Of a DNA stretch of 64,000 nucleotides, positions 8,472-17,231 are shown piece by piece. The DNA is taken from NCBI RefSeq assembly GCF_000237325.1, contig NC_017543.1, positions 124,001 through 188,000 of the forward strand, in the 5' to 3' direction. Positions within the stretch are counted from its first letter, which is position 1, and each line of letters begins with the position of its first letter. The notes beneath the pieces are model-generated. The model was not told the DNA's origin, searched no databases, and saw only the letters and a list, made by a program, of their open reading frames with translations. This DNA comes from Paenibacillus polymyxa M1 (GTDB lineage Bacteria; Bacillota; Bacilli; Paenibacillales; Paenibacillaceae). The position numbers and the translations under genes are program-made.

Positions 8472-9524
8472 ATGAAAATAACCACAAGAAACAGCACACT
8501 ATGGGTTGCGATATTGTATTTATTGCTAAGCCTTATTGTAATTTCATTTGGTTACTACCAAGTAAAACATAAAGAGTTAAATATATTATCTAGAAGTTTA
8601 TATAATGAAAACAGTATCTCCTTCACCGTGGATAGCCATGAAGAACCATTGGATTGGAGTAAAATTGATACCTCGCAATCCTACACCATTTTCTCGGAAC
8701 TAGAAACTATAAAATTCAAAAATGAAATTCAGGACATTCGAGCCATTTATTTTAAAAATGATACTAATCTCCCTCCCATGGTGTCAGGAAGATTTTTTAA
8801 TAGTACTGATTTCTACAGTAATAAGAAAATAGCTGTTGTAGGTAAGAATGTTGATAAAACCAATATAAAAGTTCAAAACAATAAATCTTACTACAACTAT
8901 CTTGGAAGAGACTTTGAGATTATTGGAACAATGGGCGCAGAATATCCTTCCAAACTCGATAACACAGTATTGTTAAATATAGATGGCGTGGATTTTAAAA
9001 ATTCATTACAATCTAAAATTTATGTCCTTAATATAAATAAAAACCCAATCACTCCAGAAGGGATAATGAAATTTAAAGACAGTACCTTATCAGTTAATGT
9101 ATTTGATAGGGGAAATAGTGGTTCTACTCGGTTATTAAATATGGATGTTTTACAGGTCTTGACACTTATTTTCATTATTTTGATACTTATTTGTTCAAGT
9201 TTTATCTTTGCTTTCTACTGGATTAAAACAAAGAAAACAGAAATCTTAATCCTCTGGCAAAGTGGCATAAAAACTAACCAGATTTTCAAGCGTTTTGCAA
9301 TGTCATTCTTTTTAATCACATTCATATGTTACCTAGCTGTTTGCCTTATCAGCTTTTTATTTTTGATCCTAAATACCTCTTCGAATTTTAATGAATTGTT
9401 AAGATATGCTTTCGAATTTTTTAAGGGCTACATTATCATCTTACTCCCATCAGCACTATCTGTTTGGATATCTTTTAAAAAGACAATTGAACAGATAACT
9501 TTGAAAGGATATTTAGATAAATGA
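8472..9524 (+). CDS. MacB/FtsX-like permease, first subunit
   Basis: A 350-residue membrane protein: one N-terminal helix (about 12-32), an extracellular domain of about 190 residues, then three helices (about 225-250, 275-300, 315-335). This is the MacB/FtsX permease layout. It overlaps the next permease by ATGA (9521-9524), so the two are translationally coupled. With its partner and the ATPase it should form a transporter that exports or removes the peptide encoded upstream, or that confers immunity to it. Confidence 0.6.
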   Translation: MKITTRNSTLWVAILYLLLSLIVISFGYYQVKHKELNILSRSLYNENSISFTVDSHEEPLDWSKIDTSQSYTIFSELETIKFKNEIQDIRAIYFKNDTNLPPMVSGRFFNSTDFYSNKKIAVVGKNVDKTNIKVQNNKSYYNYLGRDFEIIGTMGAEYPSKLDNTVLLNIDGVDFKNSLQSKIYVLNINKNPITPEGIMKFKDSTLSVNVFDRGNSGSTRLLNMDVLQVLTLIFIILILICSSFIFAFYWIKTKKTEILILWQSGIKTNQIFKRFAMSFFLITFICYLAVCLISFLFLILNTSSNFNELLRYAFEFFKGYIIILLPSALSVWISFKKTIEQITLKGYLDK

Positions 9525-10807
9525 AAATGATCATTACCGAAGTCGTAGAGAGTCTCAAACGAAAAAAAATGTTCTCCTTGTTAATCATACTTCAAATTGT
9601 TATTTTTTTTGCTCTGATTACTACTCTTTTTTTACAGTACTCTAATATTGAAAAAAAATCAGACCAAGTTAATTCACTCAAAGCTATGAATGATTATCAG
9701 CTTTCCGATACATTACTTGAAGATCAAGATATGAAGGAATTTACAAACAATCCCCAATTTTTAGTAATTGCAAAGACATTCTACAATAACTTAAATAAAA
9801 TTCTGGATGATAAATATATTTACTTGTTTAACCAATCTATCGCTGTCCTACCTGATTCAAAAAAGTGGGATCAGAAGTTTCTCTTTGGATACGAAGATGG
9901 AATAGATAGTCCAGCATTCCGATTAAATAACAAAGAGCCCTATTATGCAACTAAAGCTGTACAAATGAATGAACAAGCTTTTAAAAATTATTCTATTAAG
10001 GTCAATAAAGGAGCGCCTTTTTCGACAGATGACTTCGTCAATAAGAATAATAAAGATATTCCTATACTTTTAGGATCTGAATATGAAGGAAAATATCAAA
10101 TTGGTGATACAATAACAGCTAATTATTTGATGAAAGACTTCACGTTAGTAGTTAAAGGGTTCATTCAGCCAAATACTCTGGTATTTAATGCACAATTTCC
10201 AGAAATATATTTGGATCGTTATATAGTTATGCCTGCTCAAGAATTCCCTGCTCCTGTTAATGAGCATGAATTATCGTTTCAGAGGAAACATTACCTCCAA
10301 TTAATTAACGGGCATATTTTTAGTCCTGAAAATGAGTACGTTGTCCAAAACAAGCTAGAAGAGATAAAAGAAATATCTGATTTCCATAAGATAGGTATTC
10401 TTGGCGCAAATAAGCTTCCTTTAACTTATATACTCTCTACCCTTGAGGTAAGTATGTCATGGCTAAGTCTTATAACAACAGTAATATTCGTTATTTGTGT
10501 TCTTAGTATTAGTATCTTAATTATAACTAAGTTACAAGATCAATTAAAAAATATATCTGTACATTTGATTTCTGGAGCCTCTATGAAACAGGTGTTTTCT
10601 TACTACGTAGCTGAAGTAATAAGTATAATTTTGCTTCCTGGAATTCTTTTTCTTATGCTTTATAAATTCTTTGTTGATTTTCTATTTAGTTCTTACCTCT
10701 TATTGATTCTATCTTGCATTATAGGAATGGTTCTTTTTTCAGTAATTCCAATACTGATACAATTCAGAAAATTAGAAATCAGTAAATTGCTAAAACGAAC
10801 GGAGTGA
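9521..10807 (+). CDS. Bacteriocin-associated permease-like membrane protein
   Basis: A 428-residue protein with an N-terminal helix (about 17-40), a long extracellular domain and three C-terminal helices (about 310-335, 360-385, 390-415). The layout resembles the bacteriocin-associated integral membrane proteins (DUF1430 type) found beside lactococcin-972-like genes; this is a resemblance by layout and context, not a proven match. Coupled by 4-bp overlaps to both neighbours. Confidence 0.6.
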   Translation: MKMIITEVVESLKRKKMFSLLIILQIVIFFALITTLFLQYSNIEKKSDQVNSLKAMNDYQLSDTLLEDQDMKEFTNNPQFLVIAKTFYNNLNKILDDKYIYLFNQSIAVLPDSKKWDQKFLFGYEDGIDSPAFRLNNKEPYYATKAVQMNEQAFKNYSIKVNKGAPFSTDDFVNKNNKDIPILLGSEYEGKYQIGDTITANYLMKDFTLVVKGFIQPNTLVFNAQFPEIYLDRYIVMPAQEFPAPVNEHELSFQRKHYLQLINGHIFSPENEYVVQNKLEEIKEISDFHKIGILGANKLPLTYILSTLEVSMSWLSLITTVIFVICVLSISILIITKLQDQLKNISVHLISGASMKQVFSYYVAEVISIILLPGILFLMLYKFFVDFLFSSYLLLILSCIIGMVLFSVIPILIQFRKLEISKLLKRTE

Positions 10808-10812
10808 ATGTT

Positions 10813-11472
10813 GTGATTCAAATTAAAAATTTAAGAAAATATTATTCCGTTGGAAATCGTAAAATAGATGTATTGAAAGATATAAATTTGGAAGTAAATC
10901 AAGGTGATATGATTGCTATCATGGGGAGAAGCGGTTCTGGGAAATCTACCTTGTTAAATATTATGGCAGGTTTGTTGAAAGCAGAAGGCGGTACTTATTT
11001 CTATGGCAATGAAAATGTGAATGAAATGAGCCTGGAACAGTCTGCTAATTTCAGAAGAAAAAATATTGGCTATGTAGTCCAAAATTCTGCACTTATTGAT
11101 AGTAAAAATGTTTTTGATAATATTGCTTTACCTTTGCGATACACAAAATCCTCAAAAGCTGATATTGATAAAAAAGTAGCATTCGTTCTTGCTGCATTAG
11201 ATATTAAACCCTTGCAGTATAACTCCATAGATACATTGTCTGGAGGGGAGCTCCAACGAATTGCCATTGCTAGAGCACTTATCCAAAATCCAAAACTTAT
11301 CTTAGCTGATGAACCAACCGGGGCTTTAGATGAACAGACAGAAATCGAAGTACTTTCTCTTTTCAAAGAACTAAACCAACAAGGCAAAACAATCATTATT
11401 GTAACTCATAATCAACAAGTAGCAGAAAGATGCCATAAAATATATTCAATAAAAAATGGGGAGTTAGTTTAA
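10813..11472 (+). CDS. ABC transporter ATPase (MacB/LolD type)
   Basis: A 219-residue ATPase with Walker A GRSGSGKST (residues 38-46), signature LSGGELQR (about 138), Walker B LILADEPTGALD and an H-loop in IVTHNQ. The length and EPTGALD motif fit the MacB/LolD/FtsE subgroup that works with FtsX-like permeases. I chose the GTG at 10813, eight bases after GGAG, over the GTG at 10804. Last gene of the four-gene operon. Confidence 0.9.
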   Translation: MIQIKNLRKYYSVGNRKIDVLKDINLEVNQGDMIAIMGRSGSGKSTLLNIMAGLLKAEGGTYFYGNENVNEMSLEQSANFRRKNIGYVVQNSALIDSKNVFDNIALPLRYTKSSKADIDKKVAFVLAALDIKPLQYNSIDTLSGGELQRIAIARALIQNPKLILADEPTGALDEQTEIEVLSLFKELNQQGKTIIIVTHNQQVAERCHKIYSIKNGELV

Positions 11473-11743
11473 ATAGCATTTTTAATGCTCTAACGGAATA
11501 ATTCGGCGTTCAATACTTAGTTTGTATCAAGGCTCTGCGATCTGTGGGTCGTGTTAATCTGGCGACAGGAATTATAGCTTCTTGGGCTGCGTTCTCTGTC
11601 GCTTAAGGGCTCTGGCTAAGGGTATAGCGTTTCTCGATTTAGATTCTAGCTAGTCAGCTCGAATCAGTAAGAACCTATATACCCAGAAATTTTGCTCGTT
11701 TTTTTGGATGGAGTATCCTAGGAGAGAAAGACATTCGAAGCTA
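11473..11743. other. Intergenic stretch with possible gene remnant
   Basis: A short plus-frame piece at about 11528-11607 reads KALRSVGRVNLATGIIASW and then a stop. It lacks a start and ribosome site, so it may be the tail of a lost gene. Nothing else was recognised. Confidence 0.25.
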
Positions 11744-11881
11744 ATGCTTGTGAGGAAAAACCATTATACAATTGGTCAAAAAGTCTTGTGTAAAACAGAA
11801 GAAAACTTGTTAACTAGTGAACTCTTCCAGGGAATTGTTGTGCGTGTACCCATCCCTAATAGAAATATTGCAAGTGGATAG
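11744..11881 (+). CDS. Possible small KOW-like protein, 45 aa
   Basis: The frame reads MLVRKNHYTIGQKVLCKTEE, then continues to VVRVPIPNRNIASG. The Y-x-I-G-x-x-V opening resembles small beta-barrel (KOW/SH3-like) proteins, like the 64-residue protein at 14798-14992. No good ribosome site is seen, so the call is weak. Confidence 0.25.
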   Translation: MLVRKNHYTIGQKVLCKTEENLLTSELFQGIVVRVPIPNRNIASG

Positions 11882-11962
11882 GCACAAGCTAAATATTTAA
11901 ATAGCACTACAAAAAAAAAGTTCTATGCTTGGGGCCTTTCTATTCAATAATATTCCGATTGT

Positions 11963-12307
11963 TTATTGTATGTAATACCAATTAAAAATATGTTCCTTTA
12001 GCGATCGGAATGGCCTTAAGATAATTCTTCTCCATGTAACTTGTTGAAACTGAGAAGTGCCTTGATTTTCAGGTGAAAAAACACTTTTCCATTGCCGTAT
12101 AAAAGGTAACAGGGCTGGGAGCCAAAAAAATAGCATCACAACCAAAAAATATGCTAGACCAATCGGGGAATTTAATATGAGGCTCCAATAATCGCTCTGA
12201 TTATCAAGCTCTAGTATTTTCGCTAAAGCAAACCACATAATTCCTAAGATAAGGCCTGTAAATACATAAAGAAATATGATGGAACCAAGAAATGACACAA
12301 GAAACAT
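11963..12307 (-). CDS. Small membrane protein, unknown
   Basis: A 114-residue protein with two or three hydrophobic segments (about 5-30, 47-70) and a basic C-terminal tail. The start follows AGGAGAGA. It is the last of three minus-strand genes behind the ECF sigma factor. Function unknown; it could be part of the sigma-factor circuit, but nothing in the sequence shows an anti-sigma domain. Confidence 0.5.
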   Translation of the reverse strand: MFLVSFLGSIIFLYVFTGLILGIMWFALAKILELDNQSDYWSLILNSPIGLAYFLVVMLFFWLPALLPFIRQWKSVFSPENQGTSQFQQVTWRRIILRPFRSLKEHIFNWYYIQ

Positions 12308-12324
12308 GGTGATCTCTCCTGATA

Positions 12325-12525
12325 TTAATCATTATTGTTATTCTTTAAACGCTGTAATGCATCCTTTTCAAGATATATAACATCTCCACATAATTCTAAC
12401 CATCCTACCGAGTATCCATCTTCACAAACACTACAATTAAATGAAAAAATCATATCTTCTGGATCGTACTCATCCTTAATAACTTCTAATTCCATGATCT
12501 TGCCATGGCAAGTTCGCAGTTTCAT
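12325..12525 (-). CDS. Small acidic protein with Cys pairs, unknown
   Basis: A 66-residue protein with Cys residues at C6, C30, C33 and C46 (CSVCEDGY), so it might bind a metal. It lies between the sigma factor and the small membrane protein on the same strand, with a GAGGG site upstream. No family recognised. Confidence 0.45.
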   Translation of the reverse strand: MKLRTCHGKIMELEVIKDEYDPEDMIFSFNCSVCEDGYSVGWLELCGDVIYLEKDALQRLKNNNND

Positions 12526-12560
12526 ATATTACCCTCTATCTATAGCATAGTCTTAATTCT

Positions 12561-13136
12561 TCATATTAAAAATTGTAATAGTCTACCTTTTAAAAATTTC
12601 TTACTCCTAAAAATATTGGTTTTTACCGTATTTAGTTCCATAGAAAGATTATTTGAAATTTCCTTCATAGAGTAGTCAGAAAAGAATCTTAAGACAAATA
12701 CATTTCTATAGGAGAGTGGCATCTCTTCAACTATATTTATTATGCTTATGTGTTCTTCTTTTTCAATAACAAGTTGTTCAGGAAGCTTTCCTTCATCAAT
12801 AATGGTGTCGACAAGGTTCGAATTATCTTCGCCAATTGGTACATCTAAGGAAGTGGATGACTTTCTACTTTTTTCACGAAAACGATCTATACATAAATTT
12901 TTGACGATCCCTTTCATCCATGTACTTATTTTACAAGAGAAATTAAATTTTTGAATGTTGAGATAAATACGAGTAAATGCCTCTTGAACAATATCTTCAG
13001 CATCCTCATGATTTTTCATATATTTAAGTGCATGGTAATAGAGCATAGCATGATATTCTTTATAAAATTGAGTAAAAGCCTGCTCATCTTCTGTAAGCAA
13101 TTTTTTTAGGTTTTCAACTGATATACTTGGATTCAT
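12561..13136 (-). CDS. ECF-type RNA polymerase sigma factor
   Basis: A 191-residue sigma factor with region 2 (HEDAEDIVQEAFTRIYLNI, then FSCKISTWMKGIVKNLCIDRFR) and region 4 (MPLSYRNVFVLRFFSDYSMKEI, then LNTVKTNIFRSKKFLKGRL). It has no recognisable anti-sigma partner directly attached, although the two small genes downstream are candidates. It would direct RNA polymerase to a plasmid or chromosomal regulon. Confidence 0.85.
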   Translation of the reverse strand: MNPSISVENLKKLLTEDEQAFTQFYKEYHAMLYYHALKYMKNHEDAEDIVQEAFTRIYLNIQKFNFSCKISTWMKGIVKNLCIDRFREKSRKSSTSLDVPIGEDNSNLVDTIIDEGKLPEQLVIEKEEHISIINIVEEMPLSYRNVFVLRFFSDYSMKEISNNLSMELNTVKTNIFRSKKFLKGRLLQFLI

Positions 13137-13868
13137 TTTCCCTCCAATTAAATATTAGCTCTTTATTGTATCAGAGCATTTATTGTTTGAGAAAAGGCCA
13201 CTAACAAGGAGACTTTCAAGTGATGTTCTAAATATTATGGAGTCATTTAGTTAATGCACCTATATTGAACATTAGTTAGTATTGCTTACTAACGAGTTTA
13301 TCTAATTAGTGTCCCATCCTAGACCAATAATCGCCTTTATCAGACCTGGATTCCCTTTAGTCAAATCGATTCTTTGGCCTTTTGCGAGATTAATTGATTC
13401 CATAAAGCTCCAACTAGTTTTCCATGAAAAGAGCCGCATTCGTGCGGCCAGTTAAAATTAATTACTATAGTGTATGGCCGGTTAGAAAGGGGCACCGCAG
13501 TCCTAACAAAGTCTTTTATGCCCATAGATATATCCAGCTTCTACCACGTTGAATTTCCATTAATCATTTGTTGCGATTTAGTTACCCACTAATAACTGCA
13601 GTTCCTACAGAAAAGTCTTTACCCGGGTTAAATTTGATCTACTCCCCATTATTTGCACCATTCAGAACACACACAAAGGCGTATAACTTGTCCAGATTTT
13701 TGATTGCGTTCATTAGCATCATGAATCATACTGCAACCTGCCATAAATGTAGTCCTTTTGCTTATGAAGAACTTAGAAATAAGTTGTACTGTTTGAATTG
13801 GCGATGCCCACCAGTAGCTTTCACTTCCTATTCACTTGTTCTGATAAAGTTCCCTTAAGCAATTTCTA
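13137..13868. other. Intergenic region, no intact gene
   Basis: About 730 bp without a supported gene. A short hairpin (GCCGCA-TTCG-TGCGGC) lies near 13432-13448. The minus strand near 13600-13750 has short coding-like runs broken by stops, which may be a decayed gene. Confidence 0.35.
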
Positions 13869-14120
13869 CTAAAATAGTAATATTGCAAATTGCCAAATAA
13901 CCACTACACCTAAAGCCAATATGACGATGGCTAGAGATACCATGCCAGATGTACACCAATGAATTTGTAGTTGGAGCTTCCGAATTTCTTTGTCAGGATC
14001 ATTCACAGTCATTTCTGTAGACTGGATCATTTGTATAGCAGCCTCTTTCATACCTCTTGAATTGACTAAATATACAAGAACAATAAACAGCATAAGAAGA
14101 ACAATTAAGCCATCAAACAT
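13869..14120 (-). CDS. Two-helix small membrane protein
   Basis: An 83-residue protein with hydrophobic segments at about 3-20 and 57-80 and a charged loop between (DPDKEIRKLQLQIHW). The start follows TAGGAGATACCC. It is on the same strand and just downstream of the winged-helix/KOW pair. Function unknown. Confidence 0.5.
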   Translation of the reverse strand: MFDGLIVLLMLFIVLVYLVNSRGMKEAAIQMIQSTEMTVNDPDKEIRKLQLQIHWCTSGMVSLAIVILALGVVVIWQFAILLF

Positions 14121-14199
14121 GGGTATCTCCTATAACTTGACTTTATGAAAAATTCATCTCATTAGTAATGAATTGGTTTGTAAAAATTTGTTTGTACGC

Positions 14200-14796
14200 T
14201 TATGCATAGATAATCTGATTAAGATTAAACTTACTTAAATTTACTCCATTTTCTTTCAGTCGATTTTGTATAATGCTTCCTTCTACATTACTAAAATATT
14301 GAAGACGGACAAATTCGACAACATCATTTGTGATTTTCTCGCGATTTTGTTTTGAAAGTTCCTGATCCATCCCGTAAGTATATATGATTTGGTTTACCAT
14401 ATATTTATTTATGTGCACTCCATTATCTTTCAAACGACTTTGGATAATACTGCGGTCTACGTTATTACAATATTCAGTACGGACAAAATTAATGATCTCA
14501 GGATCAATGTTTAAGACGTCACTTGTAGCCTTTGATGATAAACGATCTTGCCTTTTACGTCGGTATGCTACGACCTCTACATCAGGGGCAACGACGAAAT
14601 TCCCATCAACAGGTGAATAAATTCCATTCCCTTTCCTTTGCGCTATATCGTACATTACCATCCGATTTAGTACTGAATGTACGGCAGAATATGTACGATT
14701 GAGTTGAGTAGCAATGTCAAGTGTAACCTCTACCCCACTTCGTAATACATTGAGTATATCCATCTCAATTTCTCTGATTTTAATCTGTTTTTCCAT
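14200..14796 (-). CDS. Winged-helix protein with two 43-residue repeats
   Basis: A 198-residue protein. Residues 5-70 form a winged-helix-like domain (MDILNVLRSGVEVTLDIATQL, then YSAVHSVLNRM). The rest is two near-identical repeats of about 43 residues (about 98-140 and 156-198), each with FVR-x-x-Y-x-NV-x-x-SIIQ and LK-(D/E)-NGV. Duplicated repeats of this kind may bind DNA or another protein. Its stop-start junction with the 64-residue KOW-like gene upstream is one base, so they form an operon. Confidence 0.5.
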   Translation of the reverse strand: MEKQIKIREIEMDILNVLRSGVEVTLDIATQLNRTYSAVHSVLNRMVMYDIAQRKGNGIYSPVDGNFVVAPDVEVVAYRRKRQDRLSSKATSDVLNIDPEIINFVRTEYCNNVDRSIIQSRLKDNGVHINKYMVNQIIYTYGMDQELSKQNREKITNDVVEFVRLQYFSNVEGSIIQNRLKENGVNLSKFNLNQIIYA

Positions 14797-14797
14797 G

Positions 14798-14992
14798 TTA
14801 TCTTATACCCCATTCCATTTTTCTTTGTAAAACATGCAATTCCGATGCTAAAAATCGACTTCTTACAGTTATCTGACAGTTATTATGTTTTACGACTTTT
14901 ATCTCAATCGTCACATTACGACTCCATTTACGAGCAGTTTTCACGACACCCTTCTGCCCATGCTTTGTAACCACTATATCCCCAACATTCAT
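14798..14992 (-). CDS. Small KOW-like protein, 64 aa
   Basis: MNVGDIVVTKHGQKGVVKTA is a KOW-type opening (VGDxVxVxxGxxGVV), followed by further beta-strand-like segments. Such motifs bind RNA or ribosomal proteins in NusG/RfaH and L24. Given that its own leader carries a GAAGCAC-type terminator hairpin, a link to RNA is tempting but unproven. First gene of its operon. Confidence 0.5.
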   Translation of the reverse strand: MNVGDIVVTKHGQKGVVKTARKWSRNVTIEIKVVKHNNCQITVRSRFLASELHVLQRKMEWGIR

Positions 14993-15022
14993 AGAAACCT
15001 CCTAAGCTTTTCTATTCAGAAG

Positions 15023-15083
15023 TAAAAAAAAGACAAAAAGCACCCCTTATGCAAGTTTTTCTCTTGCCTAAGAGGTGCTTCCT
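15023..15083 (-). promoter_or_regulatory. Leader terminator hairpin E1
   Basis: On the minus strand, GGAAGCACC ... GGGTGCTTTTT forms an outer stem, with an inner GCAAG/CTTGC hairpin, followed by a U-rich run. It lies about 30 bases before the start of the KOW-like gene and behind no upstream minus-strand gene, so it must act in the leader as an attenuator. Confidence 0.65.
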
Positions 15084-15201
15084 CATAAAACATTTATTTT
15101 TAAATTCTTAATATAATTGGTAACTTTCTTGTATATTTATAAATTAACCTATGACTTTCGTATTGTCAAGATTTTTTTATAGGTCTTAAGACAGGTTTAT
15201 C

Positions 15202-15229
15202 AAACTTGAATATATTTGATACAATAAAG
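15202..15229 (+). promoter_or_regulatory. Possible promoter of HD-GYP gene
   Basis: A TACAAT box (about 15219-15224) lies about 17 bases after a TTATCA, giving a plausible sigma-A-like promoter upstream of hairpin E2. Confidence 0.35.
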
Positions 15230-15254
15230 GAAATCAAAAGAACTATCAAGTGGG

Positions 15255-15304
15255 AGCACCACGAACTTGTCCTGAAAAGGTCATATTCGTGGTGCTTTCT
15301 TTTG
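15255..15304 (+). promoter_or_regulatory. Leader terminator hairpin E2
   Basis: AGCACCACGAA (15255-15265) pairs perfectly with TTCGTGGTGCT (15286-15296), followed by TTCTTTT. It lies just before the ribosome site of the HD-GYP gene, and no gene precedes it on this strand, so it is a leader attenuator rather than an ordinary gene-end terminator. Confidence 0.7.
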
Positions 15305-15321
15305 TGGAGGTGTCTAATTTT

Positions 15322-16128
15322 TTGAAGAGAGTCTCTTGTATTTTTTGGAGTTTTATAATAGGATTAGTCAGTCTTTTTACATTTGAAAATATTAGTGATC
15401 AACAGAGCTTATCCTCAATTCAAATTTCTTTTTTAATTTTAGGGACTATTCTAATAGCATTTCATATGTACATTACCATACTCCTACCTCACTCTAAAAT
15501 TAAAAAAGACCTTACATTAAAAAATACTTTATCCTCTCTTTTTACAATGATCGAGGTAGGGGACGAATATACAGGAACTCATTCCTCTAATGTTGCTAAA
15601 TATGCATATCATGTTGCTAAAAGTATGCAACTTTCAGATGAGGTTTGTAAAAATATTTATATTGGGTGCAAATTACATGATCTAGGCAAAATATATATTC
15701 CATCGGAGATTATAAATAAGCCTGGGGAGTTATCAGAAGAAGAATTTTTAATGTTGAAGCAACATCCTTTGAGAGGATATCAAGTTGTCTCTAAAATACC
15801 TGTATTTGAAAAAACTTGCATTCCAGACATTGTTCTTTTTCATCATGAGAGGGTGGATGGTAAGGGATATCCTAAAGGGTTATCAAACGAAGAAATCCCA
15901 CTTGAGGCAAGGATCGTGGCCTTATGTGACGCATATGACGCGATGACAACTTCGCGTTCCTACCGTATTGCGATGCCCCCTGAAAAAGCTATTGAAATAA
16001 TAAAAAATAATATAGGCTCGCAGTTTGACCCTGTTGTGGCGGATCATTTTTTTAAGTGCTTTCATAATGTAAACTTAAAAGAAACTAACAGCAAAATGTC
16101 AGCAATCACATTAAAAAAAACATCTTAG
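15322..16128 (+). CDS. HD-GYP cyclic-di-GMP phosphodiesterase-like protein
   Basis: A protein of about 268 residues with two N-terminal helices and an HD-GYP domain. HDLGK is at about 119-123 and the GYP region reads HHERVDGKGYPKG at about 174. HD-GYP enzymes degrade cyclic-di-GMP. I prefer the TTG at 15322 (GGAGG eleven bases upstream) because the longer frame would begin inside the E2 hairpin. A diguanylate cyclase in the same window (22102-23211) would make the opposing activity. Confidence 0.85.
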   Translation: MKRVSCIFWSFIIGLVSLFTFENISDQQSLSSIQISFLILGTILIAFHMYITILLPHSKIKKDLTLKNTLSSLFTMIEVGDEYTGTHSSNVAKYAYHVAKSMQLSDEVCKNIYIGCKLHDLGKIYIPSEIINKPGELSEEEFLMLKQHPLRGYQVVSKIPVFEKTCIPDIVLFHHERVDGKGYPKGLSNEEIPLEARIVALCDAYDAMTTSRSYRIAMPPEKAIEIIKNNIGSQFDPVVADHFFKCFHNVNLKETNSKMSAITLKKTS

Positions 16129-16197
16129 CGATTATGTTTTTGATTCTAAGATTAGAAAAGATCCTATTTAGAACTTCATTTAATGTTTTATAATTAT

Positions 16198-16229
16198 AGT
16201 TGAGTTGAGTTAAGTTAACTCAACTCATA
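16198..16229. repeat. Pentamer repeat array 1
   Basis: A near-palindromic run of TTAAC/TCAAC pentamers (TGAGTTGAGTTAAGTTAACT and on) of the type also found near 36.9, 40.3 and 44.0 kb. Probably a binding site for a plasmid partition or regulatory protein. Confidence 0.55.
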
Positions 16230-16320
16230 GTAATATGATTTTGATTGAAGCTTAAATTAGATTATATCCCACCCATCTACATTTTTACGAAAATTTTGTA
16301 TGTATTTTTTCAATATATTA

Positions 16321-16461
16321 TTATTCGCTTTGTTGCATTAATGAATTATCATTAAGTCGCAATATTTCATTTTTATTATCATCTTCTACCGCGACATGTA
16401 GTTCCTAGTTCTCCCAACCTAATTTATGGAAAAGTTCCGACAAATTTTCATATAGACTCAA
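16321..16461 (-). pseudogene. Small gene with in-frame amber stop
   Basis: A TTG start at 16461 follows AAGGAGG. The frame reads LSLYENLSELFHKLGWEN, then TAG at 16405-16407, then continues in phase as ELHVAVEDDNKNEILRLNDN to a TAA at 16321. The coding character on both sides of the stop suggests a recent nonsense mutation, or readthrough. Confidence 0.5.
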
Positions 16462-16498
16462 ATTACCACCTCCTTCTCGTAGTAAAATCAACCTTCTA

Positions 16499-16774
16499 CT
16501 ATTCTTGTTCTTTTGGTTCTTTTGGTTCTTTTGGTTTCTTTAATTCTTCATTTGTTTCCTTTAGTTCATTCTGATTTAATTGATTAGATTTCACTTTAAT
16601 CCATTCAAAAAACTGTCGTGACTGCACCAAAGTGTAACACTCTAAAAACTGTTCTGGTGTTATTGCCAACGTTTCATTTAAATACTCTTCTAGCTCATCG
16701 ATAGAGGCATAAAAATAAAACTCACTGTATTGATTACTTGTAAGCAGCCTGATCTTAAATTCTTGTTCGCTCAT
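16499..16774 (-). CDS. Small protein with Lys-Glu-Pro tail
   Basis: A 91-residue protein with an ordered N-terminal part (IRLLTSNQYSEFYFYASIDE) and a repetitive KEPKEPKEPKE-type tail. The tail is encoded by a short CTTTTGGTT repeat. RBS AGGGGA. No family recognised. Member of the run of small minus-strand genes from 16.3 to 19.8 kb. Confidence 0.5.
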   Translation of the reverse strand: MSEQEFKIRLLTSNQYSEFYFYASIDELEEYLNETLAITPEQFLECYTLVQSRQFFEWIKVKSNQLNQNELKETNEELKKPKEPKEPKEQE

Positions 16775-16874
16775 TGTTGTAGTCCCCTCATTGTCGTCTT
16801 CTTTGATGTCTATCCAAAAGGATTCCCGGTATTAACACTAATAGAATATGGTCAGAAAGATCTCTTGTTATCAG

Positions 16875-17017
16875 TTAGAATTTCTCTAACCCTTCCAAGT
16901 AATAACGCTCGTCGTATTCTTCGATCATTTCTGCCAATTCCTCATTTGTAAAAAAGTCTTTGTGTGCCAACGGTTTTCTTGACAAGCTTCATTACACCAA
17001 ATCTCATACAATTGCAT
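16875..17017 (-). pseudogene. Small gene broken by 2-bp insertion
   Basis: ATG at 17017 follows GGAGG with seven bases between. The frame reads MQLYEIWCNEACQENRWH, then must shift by two bases at a CACA run to continue as KDFFTNEELAEMIEEYDERY and end at 16875. Removing one CA restores a 46-residue protein with a CNEAC pair. Confidence 0.5.
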
Positions 17018-17037
17018 TAACTAGCCTCCATTTTTAA

Positions 17038-17199
17038 TCAAAGTAAACTTTTATCTGTTTTTAGGATTGATTCAGCATAGGATAGGCTTTCTTGTACATT
17101 CCCTGCGACTTCTCCAGATAGAACTTTTTTAAATTGAATTACGACCCATTCTAAAGCATCATAGCACTCCTCAACCTTTTGCTTGCTCTCATTCTGCAT
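17038..17199 (-). CDS. Small helical protein, 53 aa
   Basis: Start ATG at 17199, seven bases after GGAGG; an in-frame ATG at 17235 overlaps the upstream gene. The product is predicted all-helical (ESKQKVEECYDALEWVVIQF). Part of the small-gene run. Function unknown. Confidence 0.45.
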   Translation of the reverse strand: MQNESKQKVEECYDALEWVVIQFKKVLSGEVAGNVQESLSYAESILKTDKSLL

Positions 17200-17231
17200 A
17201 CCTAAACCTCCATTCTTAGTAAAGGAAAATT

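Noticed and set aside
15038-15296. E1 and E2 as an inverted repeat of a mobile element
   Set aside because: They have similar ends (AGCACC...GGTGCT), but the inner sequence differs, no duplication flanks them, and each is a hairpin with its own U tract.
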